A stretch of 9,101 nucleotides of DNA, taken from NCBI GenBank assembly GCA_030829765.1, contig JAUROO010000059.1:1-9101 (forward strand). Direction: 5' to 3'. The notes beneath the pieces are model-generated. The model saw only the letters and a program-made list of their open reading frames with translations. It had not been told where the DNA came from and ran no database searches. The DNA is from Miltoncostaeales bacterium. Lineage in GTDB: Bacteria; Actinomycetota; Thermoleophilia; Miltoncostaeales; Miltoncostaeaceae. The translations under genes and the position numbers were made by a program. Positions 1-5,918 of this stretch are shown in pieces (position 1 is the stretch's first letter; each line of letters starts with the position of its first letter).

Positions 1-519
1 GGATCCGCCTGCTTCCCCGCCGAGCCCATGCTGGTGTGCGCCGGCAACCCGTGCCCCTGCGGGCACGCGGGCGACCGGGCGCGCGCATGCACATGCGCCC
101 CTGCGGCGGCAGAGGCCTACCGCGCCCGCATCTCCGGCCCGGTTGCCGACCGGATCGACCTGCGCGTGGACCTCGCGCGACTGGATCGCCGCGACATGCT
201 GGGGCACCGGGCACCGGGTGAGTCAACGGCAGATGTGCGCGGGCGGGTGGAGAGGGCGCGCCGTGCGCAGAACGCCCGGGGCCAGGTGGTGCCGAACGCC
301 CGGCTGGGAGCGGCGTCGGCGCGTGAGGCAGCGGGACTCGACCGGAGCGCTCGCGACATGCTGGGCACCGCGGTCGATCGCCTGGGTCTCTCGGCCCGGG
401 GGTGCGATCGGGTGATACGCGTCGCGCGGACGGTGGCCGACCTCGCGGGCTCTGAGCGCGTCGCCGGCGATCACCTCGCCGAGGCGCTGCGATTCCGCAG
501 CGCCGGGGCGCTCACGTGA
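1..519 (+). CDS. comM: ComM/YifB family Mg-chelatase-like AAA+ ATPase, C-terminal part (5' end outside window)
   Basis: The frame is open from base 1, giving the last 172 residues of a protein that is usually about 500 aa. The ATP-binding half lies outside the window. Visible family marks are the NPCPCG signature (window residues 16-21), a later CxC pair (Cys30, Cys32), the SGPxxDRID segment carrying the sensor/arginine-finger region (45-53), and the C-terminal Mg-chelatase helical domain ending in the typical LSARxxDRxxRVARTxADL block and a late HLAEALRFR. ComM is a cytosolic hexameric helicase that promotes branch migration during integration of transforming DNA. The gene overlaps dprA by four bases, the comM-dprA order found in many bacteria including actinobacteria. 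Family assignment is firm. A role in transformation here is inferred, since many non-competent species keep the gene. Confidence 0.95.
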   Translation, partial: GSACFPAEPMLVCAGNPCPCGHAGDRARACTCAPAAAEAYRARISGPVADRIDLRVDLARLDRRDMLGHRAPGESTADVRGRVERARRAQNARGQVVPNARLGAASAREAAGLDRSARDMLGTAVDRLGLSARGCDRVIRVARTVADLAGSERVAGDHLAEALRFRSAGALT

Positions 520-1649
520 CGACAACCGACGCGGACTGGCCCCTGGGTCTGGCGTGGATCGCCCATGTGCTCGCGCGCGACCTCCAGCGTGCCGCGCGCG
601 AGGCCGGGGGGCCAGAGGCCCTCTGGGCGGCACCCGGGGCCCGGATGGGCGCGGTGCTGCACTCCCGGCCCGATGTGGCGCGGCGGGCGACGTGGGCCCG
701 CGATGGGTTCCGCGCGCGTGCCATGCGCGCGGAACTGGGCCGGATGGGGATCACGCATGTGCCGATCACGTCCCCCGAATATCCGGACCGGTTGCGGATG
801 ATCTTCGACCCTCCCTTCGGCCTGTTCGGTACGGACGGAATGGCAGCCGCTCTCCGATCCATGCATGGCGCACCATGCGTGGCGATCGTCGGCAGCAGGC
901 GGCCGACTGGCGCCGGGCGGCAACTGGCCCGTGTCGTCGCGCGCGATCTGGCCGCACGTGGGGCCGTCATCATCAGTGGCCTCGCGCGCGGCATCGATGC
1001 AGAGGCCCACGAGGGCGCGCTCGAGGCGGGTGGCGTGACCATTGCGGTGCTCGGTTCGGGCGTTGATCGCGTGCACCCCCGACGACACCTTGCTCTTGCG
1101 GGGCAGATCGCCCGTGACGGGGCCGTCGTCAGCGAGTACTGGCCCGGAACGGACCCGGCGCCGTGGAGATTTCCTGCGCGGAATCGCATCGTGGCGGGCA
1201 CGGCCGACGCCGTGGTGGTGGTGGAGGCCGCAGCCCGATCGGGGGCGCTGATCACTGCCGACTTCGCCATGGAGAACGGCACCCCGGTCCTGGCGGTGCC
1301 GGGATGGCCGGGGGCCGCCATGTCGGCCGGCTGCAACGCGTTGCTGCGGGCCGGTGCCGCGTTGTGCGAAGGGGCAGACGACGTCGTGGCCGAGGTACGC
1401 CATGGCGCCTGGCGGGAGGCCCCCGTGCCCGCGGCCGCATCGGGCACCGATGCGGCCGTGCGTGCGGTGGTGGCGCGCGAGCCCATCGGGGCAGATGCCG
1501 TGGCGGCCGCGACGGGGCTCAGTGCCGCGGAGGTGGCGGTTGCGCTGGCCCGGCTCGAGATATCCGGACTGGTCGCGCGAGATCCCGGAGGGTTGTTCCG
1601 TGCCGTGGCCGCGGCACCCCGGGCGGAGCGCGGCGACGCGGGTGGCTAG
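516..1649 (+). CDS. dprA: DprA/Smf, single-strand DNA-binding RecA loader
   Basis: A 377-aa DNA-processing protein. DprA binds incoming single-stranded DNA in the cytosol and loads RecA on it during natural transformation. An N-terminal helical region (about 1-85) precedes the Rossmann-like DprA core (about 95-292). The core has AIVGSR (123-128), SGLARGID (154-161), AVLGSGVD (177-184), SEYWPG (206-211), FPARNRI (219-225), SGALITA (242-248) and a GCNALLRAGA segment (272-281). A C-terminal winged-helix DML1-like domain spans about 312-365. The length matches the family. The GTG start overlaps the comM stop (GTGA), implying translational coupling, and no good Shine-Dalgarno is visible. The TAG stop lies in a CTAG that also encodes the stop of the convergent pafBC gene, so there is no intergenic space for a terminator. 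Confidence 0.96.
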   Translation: MTTTDADWPLGLAWIAHVLARDLQRAAREAGGPEALWAAPGARMGAVLHSRPDVARRATWARDGFRARAMRAELGRMGITHVPITSPEYPDRLRMIFDPPFGLFGTDGMAAALRSMHGAPCVAIVGSRRPTGAGRQLARVVARDLAARGAVIISGLARGIDAEAHEGALEAGGVTIAVLGSGVDRVHPRRHLALAGQIARDGAVVSEYWPGTDPAPWRFPARNRIVAGTADAVVVVEAAARSGALITADFAMENGTPVLAVPGWPGAAMSAGCNALLRAGAALCEGADDVVAEVRHGAWREAPVPAAASGTDAAVRAVVAREPIGADAVAAATGLSAAEVAVALARLEISGLVARDPGGLFRAVAAAPRAERGDAGG

Positions 1650-3730
1650 CGGCGTGCCCCCGCAGCGGCGTAGCGCGCCAGCAGGTGCGCGGCGTGCTCA
1701 GCCACCACGGCGCGGGTGTCGGATGGGGTGTGAAGCACCGCCTCGCCGCCATGCTTGGTGATCTCGCGCACCAGCCATTCGTCGCTGGCGTATGGGATCT
1801 CGACGATGACGGACCCGTCGGAGAAGCGCTCGGCGGATGGATGCTCCTCCGCGAGCCAACGGGCGATCGCCGGGCTGCACCACACCGTTGCGATGTTGGC
1901 GCGCGGCTCGTCGGTACCCGTTGCGCCCCACGGCTGATAGGGCACGGCCCGCACCTCGGGGCGCCGTTCGAAGTGTTCATCGAGGGGGGTGGCCCCGCGT
2001 ATGCGGTCGAGGCGGAAAGTGCGTTGCTCGCCGGCACGACGGCAGTGCGCAACCAGGTACCAGGCGTCGCGCGAATTCATCAGCATGTGCGGCTCGATCT
2101 CGCGCCGGGTCACCTCGCCACGCGACTCATTCCAGTAGTCGATCTCGAGCACGCGGTCCTCCCGCACCGCACGGGCCAGCATGGCGCCCACCGGCTCGCT
2201 GGCCGTCTGCACGGTCCCGAGCTCCACACCCGTGGACGTTTCTCCCCCCACGGCCCTCTCGATCTTCGCGCGGGCCGAGCCCAGCGACTCCTCGCCCACC
2301 AGGGGCAGCCGACCGCCCACGAAGTCGAGGGCCCACAGCAGCGCCTTCGCCTCCAGGGGCGACAGGCGTGCCGGGCGCGAGAACTGGTCGCCGTAGACCT
2401 CCTTCTGCACCATCACCACGTCGCCCTCGACCTGGGCGAAGAGGGCGTAGCACCCACCACCGAAGTTGATGAGGTTGAGGAGGGTGAGGTCCTCCTCCAG
2501 GGCATCCTGGGTCAGGTTGAGCTCCGCCCGCAGTTCTGCGCACGGGACCTCGGCCTCGTAGGACCGGCCGCAGGCGGCGAGCAGGCGCGTCATCAGGGCC
2601 AGGAGCCGCGAGATGCGCTCGACGGGCACCACGCGCTCAGAGGGATCGTCCGGGGCCTCATCGGCGCCCGCGGGCTCCGGCCCGCGGGGCAGGGGCTTGG
2701 CACGCCGCCGGGGCTTGGTGGCATGGCGGGTGCGCAGCCGCTCCAGCGCCTGCGCCGTGGCCTCGCGCAGTGGCGGTGGCTCGAGCACCTCGGCCTCATC
2801 GCCCAGGCCCAGCACCCACGAGACGATCTCGCGCTCACCGCCGTAGTCCGTGCGGAACACCGCAGAACCGTCGGGGCGCTCCTCCACCTGGCCCTGCTCG
2901 CCGAACATCTGGTCCACCCACCAGGTGATCGTGGGCGACAGCGCGATGACTGCTGTGCCCACGGGATCGGCCAGCTGCCAGGGGGCGCGGTCGCGGTACC
3001 GCGACAGGTCCACCTCGCTCGGAGGCGGGAAGTCGTGCTCGGCCCGCGTCTTGAAGGTGATGCGCCCCTCGATGCGCGACAGCCGGAAGCAGCGCAGGTC
3101 CTCGCGGTCGTGCGCGTAACCCACCAGGTACCAGTTTCCGGCCATGTACAGCAGGCTGTAGGGGTCCACCTCGCGGTCCCCGTGGTCGTCACGCCCGATC
3201 GAGTAGTACCGGAACCGGATGGTCTTGCGGCGGCTGATCGCGGACTCGACCTTGATGAGGTGGCTGGACACCTCGGACGTGTGCCGACTGCCCAGGAGGT
3301 TGACGGCCACCGTGCGCGCGGCGTGGTCGTCCAGCGGGCTCGGGCGACCGAGCGTGAGGTGCTGCAGGGCCAGCCGCAGGGGCTCGGAGTAGGCGAATTG
3401 CCCCTCCAGCAGGTACAGGCTGGTGTGCAGCGCGCTCAGCTCGGCTTCGTCGAACTCGATCGGCGGCAGGTAGTAGTTCTCGGGCGGCATCGCGTACAGA
3501 TCGCCCTGGAACGGGTCGTCGCTCGGCCGCTCGACGGCCAGCCGCAGCCCCACGCCCTCCAGCTCGGACCGGTCGGAGTAGAAGCGGCGCAGGAACGCCT
3601 GCTCGCTCATCCCGCCGTATCCCTCCACGGCTTCGTGGATCTCCTCGGCGGTGACCGGGCGTTGCTGTGCCATCAGGAATGCGACCAGCGAGAGCTGCCG
3701 CACCAGCTTGTCGTCGTCCCTCTGGCCCAA
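1646..3730 (-). CDS. pafBC: Fused PafB-PafC-type WYL-domain transcriptional regulator
   Basis: A 694-aa protein made of two similar halves. Half one has an N-terminal winged helix (about 8-65) and a WYL domain with NWYLVGYA (199-206) and FRLSRI (215-220). A charged, proline-rich linker follows (about 335-366). Half two has a second HTH region (about 368-445) and a second WYL domain with AWYLVAH (556-562) and FRLDRI (572-577), then a C-terminal extension (WCX) region. In mycobacteria PafB and PafC are separate partners that activate a LexA-independent DNA-damage regulon; some actinobacteria have them fused. I chose the TTG at 3730 because AAGGAGAGG sits just upstream and homology begins here; an upstream ATG at 3838 would add 36 residues lying over the divergent nuclease gene. 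No proteasome or pup-ligase gene, the usual mycobacterial neighbours, is in the window. Family is secure; target genes are inference. Confidence 0.9.
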   Translation of the reverse strand: MGQRDDDKLVRQLSLVAFLMAQQRPVTAEEIHEAVEGYGGMSEQAFLRRFYSDRSELEGVGLRLAVERPSDDPFQGDLYAMPPENYYLPPIEFDEAELSALHTSLYLLEGQFAYSEPLRLALQHLTLGRPSPLDDHAARTVAVNLLGSRHTSEVSSHLIKVESAISRRKTIRFRYYSIGRDDHGDREVDPYSLLYMAGNWYLVGYAHDREDLRCFRLSRIEGRITFKTRAEHDFPPPSEVDLSRYRDRAPWQLADPVGTAVIALSPTITWWVDQMFGEQGQVEERPDGSAVFRTDYGGEREIVSWVLGLGDEAEVLEPPPLREATAQALERLRTRHATKPRRRAKPLPRGPEPAGADEAPDDPSERVVPVERISRLLALMTRLLAACGRSYEAEVPCAELRAELNLTQDALEEDLTLLNLINFGGGCYALFAQVEGDVVMVQKEVYGDQFSRPARLSPLEAKALLWALDFVGGRLPLVGEESLGSARAKIERAVGGETSTGVELGTVQTASEPVGAMLARAVREDRVLEIDYWNESRGEVTRREIEPHMLMNSRDAWYLVAHCRRAGEQRTFRLDRIRGATPLDEHFERRPEVRAVPYQPWGATGTDEPRANIATVWCSPAIARWLAEEHPSAERFSDGSVIVEIPYASDEWLVREITKHGGEAVLHTPSDTRAVVAEHAAHLLARYAAAGARR

Positions 3731-3734
3731 CCGG

Positions 3735-3743
3735 CCTCTCCTT
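3735..3743 (-). promoter_or_regulatory. Strong Shine-Dalgarno of pafBC (decides the TTG start)
   Basis: Read on the minus strand the bases are AAGGAGAGG, with seven bases between AAGGAG and the TTG at 3730. It is the clearest ribosome binding site in the window and contrasts with most other genes here, which show none. It is the main reason for preferring the TTG over upstream in-frame ATG codons. Confidence 0.8.
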
Positions 3744-3759
3744 CGACTGCGGCGCTGTG

Positions 3760-4293
3760 ATGATGCTAGCCGGAACGAGGGTGGCCAGGCGCCTCCGGGG
3801 TGTGCGGATTGTCGCATGTGGAGCCATGATCGCCACACTCGTGGCCACAGGGTGCGGGGAGCCGGGGGAGACCCCCGCCAGGTCCGGGCGGGTGCTCAAG
3901 GTGGTGGACGGCGACACCGTCGTGGTGGCCGGGGTCGGCACCGTCCGCTACCTCGGCATCGACACTCCGGAGTTGCATCATCCCCGCCGACCCGTGGAGC
4001 GGTATGCCGCGCGCGCGGCGGCGCTCAACCGGAAGCTTGTGTCCGGGCGCACTGTGACGCTGGAGACCGATGTCGAGGACCGCGACGCCTACGGCCGGCT
4101 GCTGGCGTACGTATACGTGGACGGTCGCATGGTGAATGCACGCCTGGTGGCGGACGGGGCGGCCGAGGCATACCCCTTTCCGCCAAACACGCGCTACCGG
4201 GCCCTGTTCGCACGGCTGCAGCGCGACGCCACGGCCGCAGGTCGCGGACAATGGGGGAACGCGGAGGGGGGACCGCCATGGGGCGCGCCATAG
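3760..4293 (+). CDS. Thermonuclease-family (SNase-like) lipoprotein
   Basis: A 177-aa protein from the ATG at 3760. A basic n-region (Arg7-Arg16) and a hydrophobic stretch end in VATGC, giving a predicted lipidated Cys32 (somewhat weak lipobox), so it is probably anchored on the outer face of the membrane. The nuclease domain (about 44-166) retains the staphylococcal nuclease active site: DGDT (50-53), Arg63, GIDTPE (66-71, with Asp68 and Glu71) and YGR with Arg113. The LHHPRRPVERY stretch after it also matches the classical enzyme. It should hydrolyse DNA or RNA with calcium. The start is uncertain: GTG 3757, ATG 3760/3763 and GTG 3781 all give export signals, none has a clear Shine-Dalgarno, and longer versions from 3667 would run over pafBC. 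Function is well supported; the biological purpose (nutrient scavenging, DNA processing) is open. Confidence 0.88.
   Translation: MMLAGTRVARRLRGVRIVACGAMIATLVATGCGEPGETPARSGRVLKVVDGDTVVVAGVGTVRYLGIDTPELHHPRRPVERYAARAAALNRKLVSGRTVTLETDVEDRDAYGRLLAYVYVDGRMVNARLVADGAAEAYPFPPNTRYRALFARLQRDATAAGRGQWGNAEGGPPWGAP
3763..3768 (-). promoter_or_regulatory. Possible -10 box of pafBC (TAGCAT)
   Basis: The minus strand reads TAGCAT, fitting TANNNT. A transcript starting about seven bases downstream (near 3756) would carry a leader of roughly 26 nt that includes the AAGGAGAGG site. No convincing -35 is visible. The box overlaps the tandem ATG codons of the divergent nuclease gene, so the two 5' ends would be intertwined. 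Confidence 0.4.
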
Positions 4294-4318
4294 GGCCGGA
4301 TGCCGTGCCGATGGGTTG

Positions 4319-4324
4319 TACGAT
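4319..4324 (+). promoter_or_regulatory. -10 box (TACGAT) for a leaderless transcript of the 4331 gene
   Basis: TACGAT ends exactly six bases before the ATG at 4331, so transcription would start at or next to the A of the start codon. No Shine-Dalgarno is present. The same hexamer and spacing recur before the mqnE gene. No clear -35 is visible. Confidence 0.6.
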
Positions 4325-4330
4325 CCGCCC

Positions 4331-4603
4331 ATGACGATCATGGAGCACGACTACGGCATTCCGTCAGAGGATGAGCTGGCTCGACTGGTCGGTGCCGCCA
4401 CGCCCCACTTCGCGCTGCAGATCCGCGATCGCGTGGTGGCGTACCGCGCCGCACTGCCCGAGGGGCACCCCCGCCGTGCCGGGCTCGATGCCCAGATCAT
4501 CCGCCTTGAGCGGCTGGCGATCGACGGCGCCGGTGGCCCCCGTGACGTGGCCGACCTTCCGCCGCGCCCCTCGCTGGAGTTGCGCGGGCGCGGCAGGTCC
4601 TAG
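4331..4603 (+). CDS. Small protein of unknown function (90 aa)
   Basis: I do not recognise this protein. The ATG at 4331 is chosen because TACGAT lies six bases upstream (leaderless start) and because the in-frame extension upstream lies over the nuclease gene. It is soluble-looking: no signal peptide, no membrane segment, no cysteine. Residues about 14-66 look helical, with an amphipathic FALQIRDRVVAYRAAL stretch and a second helix QIIRLERLAI. The tail (about 67-90) is rich in Gly, Pro and Arg and probably disordered. It begins 37 bp after the nuclease gene on the same strand, so it may be partly co-transcribed with it. Its stop shares the palindrome CTAG with the convergent Nudix gene. The start signal and a neatly abutting stop support a real gene. 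Confidence 0.7.
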   Translation: MTIMEHDYGIPSEDELARLVGAATPHFALQIRDRVVAYRAALPEGHPRRAGLDAQIIRLERLAIDGAGGPRDVADLPPRPSLELRGRGRS

Positions 4604-5199
4604 GAGCGCCCGTCCCTGTCCGCGACCGCGTGCAGGATGCCGGCGAACGTCCGCAGTATCCGGGCCGTGAGTCCCCAGACGTCCTCGCCCAGCAGCGGGT
4701 ATCGCAGGGTCGTGATGTCCGGCCGGCGGGGGAGGCGCAGGTCGGCCTCCAGCACGTCGGCCAGCGGCACCTCCATGATCCGCGCGATCTCGGAGTCCTC
4801 CGGCGTCATCGCGGGGCGCCCCCCCGGGTGGTGCGCAACCCAGGGGCTCACCGTGAAGCCGCTGGCCATCGTCATCAGGTCGTCGAGGGGCCCGAGCACG
4901 CGCAGCGCGTCGCGGGCCACACCGATCTCCTCCTCGGTCTCGCGCAAGGCCGCCCCGAGCAGGTCGGGGTCGTGCGGCTCCAGGCGGCCGCCGGGCAGCG
5001 ACACCTCGCCCTTGTGATGGGCGACGGTATCCGACCTCTTGGTGAGGACCAGGTGCCCCCGGTCGTCGACGTCGTACAGCACCACCATCACGCCCGCATC
5101 GCGTCCGGACGGATCGAGCACGACGCGCTCCCGGGTGGTGAGGGCATCGGGCAGGAGGCCCGCGAGGTCTGCGGCAGTGGGAATGCGGGCGCTGCGCAT
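4600..5199 (-). CDS. NudL-like Nudix hydrolase (probable CoA pyrophosphatase)
   Basis: A 199-aa Nudix protein. The CoA-pyrophosphatase (UPF0035) subfamily motif is visible as LTKRSDTVAHHKGEVSLPGG (52-71), running into the Nudix box with RETEEEIG (87-94), whose glutamates bind the catalytic metal. In this subfamily the first Glu of the standard Nudix box is often replaced, as here by Asp. The C-terminal WGLTARIL (175-182) is also typical. Expected reaction: CoA or oxidised CoA cleaved to 3',5'-ADP and phosphopantetheine in the cytosol. The ATG at 5199 has TACACT eight bases upstream and no Shine-Dalgarno; length fits NudL (about 190-210 aa). It diverges from the 5238 gene and converges with the small 4331 gene, sharing its CTAG stop. 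Another nucleotide-diphosphate substrate is possible. Confidence 0.9.
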   Translation of the reverse strand: MRSARIPTAADLAGLLPDALTTRERVVLDPSGRDAGVMVVLYDVDDRGHLVLTKRSDTVAHHKGEVSLPGGRLEPHDPDLLGAALRETEEEIGVARDALRVLGPLDDLMTMASGFTVSPWVAHHPGGRPAMTPEDSEIARIMEVPLADVLEADLRLPRRPDITTLRYPLLGEDVWGLTARILRTFAGILHAVADRDGRS

Positions 5200-5207
5200 C
5201 GGCGCCG

Positions 5208-5213
5208 AGTGTA
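5208..5213 (-). promoter_or_regulatory. -10 box (TACACT) for the Nudix gene
   Basis: Minus-strand TACACT, with eight bases before the ATG at 5199. Transcription would start at or within two bases of the start codon, again leaderless or nearly so. No -35 recognised. Confidence 0.5.
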
Positions 5214-5237
5214 CGCCGGGCCGATGGGCGGCCCGTC

Positions 5238-5918
5238 GTGAGCGGCACACCCGGCCAGCCGCCCAACGGGGATGCCGCCGCGGTGGCGCAGGCGGCGGCC
5301 ACCGCGGTGGCGCCGGGGCGGCCCATCGTCGGGCTCCGTGCCATCGACACGGGCACCGGTGGCCGTGCGTGGCTGGTCGCGTTCGAGGGGCCGGCATTCC
5401 TCTGCATGGACGACGCCGGGCATCCCGCGGCGTCACGCACGCGTGCGTGCGATATCGCCCAGGCGGCCCTCGCGGCGGAGATCGTGGAGGAGGCCGTGGA
5501 CGCCACCGCCCTGCGCGCCATGAGGGGCGCCGCGGACGGCCTTGCGGCCGCGGCCGCTGGAGTGCCACCCGCCGCGGTCGAGGCGCTATCGCGCGCGGCT
5601 GATCACGCGCGCGCGCTGGCCGAATGGCGGGAGGCCCCGGAGCGCGGTGAGGCATCGCTCATCGCTCTGGATGCCGCGATCGGCCTGCAGGAGCGTGCCC
5701 ACGCGGCGTACGCGACGTTCGTGTCGCTCACCGACCCTCTCGCCGGGCGCCAGGGCGACTTGGAGGCCGATGTGCTCGCCGCCCTCGTGGCTGCAGAGGA
5801 GGCTGCAGCAGCTGCGGGGCTCGGTGCCTCACTCGGGGCGATGATGGGGGAGGGGATGGCCGGCATCGCCACGGCGGCGGATGAGATCGCCGCGCTGCAC
5901 GTCACACCGCTGCGGTGA
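5238..5918 (+). CDS. Alanine-rich protein of unknown function (226 aa)
   Basis: I do not recognise this protein. By count about 69 of 226 residues are alanine (about 31%). Residues about 26-58 look like short beta strands (PIVGLRAID, RAWLVAFEG, AFLCMDD). From about 72 onward it is predicted helical, with long runs of alanine and acidic residues (AALVAAEEAAAAAG near 181-194) that could form helical bundles or coiled coils. There is no signal peptide and no obvious membrane segment or catalytic motif. The GTG at 5238 is the earliest start in this frame and lacks a Shine-Dalgarno or TANNNT box, so the start is less certain than for its neighbours. Starts of this gene and the Nudix gene lie 38 bp apart (divergent), and its 3' end overlaps the aldo/keto reductase gene by 17 bp. 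Third-position G/C bias in this frame supports coding. Confidence 0.72.
   Translation: MSGTPGQPPNGDAAAVAQAAATAVAPGRPIVGLRAIDTGTGGRAWLVAFEGPAFLCMDDAGHPAASRTRACDIAQAALAAEIVEEAVDATALRAMRGAADGLAAAAAGVPPAAVEALSRAADHARALAEWREAPERGEASLIALDAAIGLQERAHAAYATFVSLTDPLAGRQGDLEADVLAALVAAEEAAAAAGLGASLGAMMGEGMAGIATAADEIAALHVTPLR

Noticed and set aside
471..1486. Minus-strand open frames of 310 and 324 codons opposite dprA
   Set aside because: They mirror a well-supported dprA, show no recognisable motif and have arginine/proline-rich shadow composition.
1163..3760. An 865-codon open frame on the plus strand opposite pafBC
   Set aside because: Its translation is low-complexity Arg/Gly/His/Leu-rich without any family motif, and it lies antisense to a clear two-domain regulator. 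Long stop-free antisense frames are expected at this GC content.
3731..3838. N-terminal extension of pafBC to the ATG at 3838
   Set aside because: The extra 36 residues are Arg/Ser/Pro-rich, lie over the nuclease signal peptide, and the TTG at 3730 has an excellent Shine-Dalgarno.
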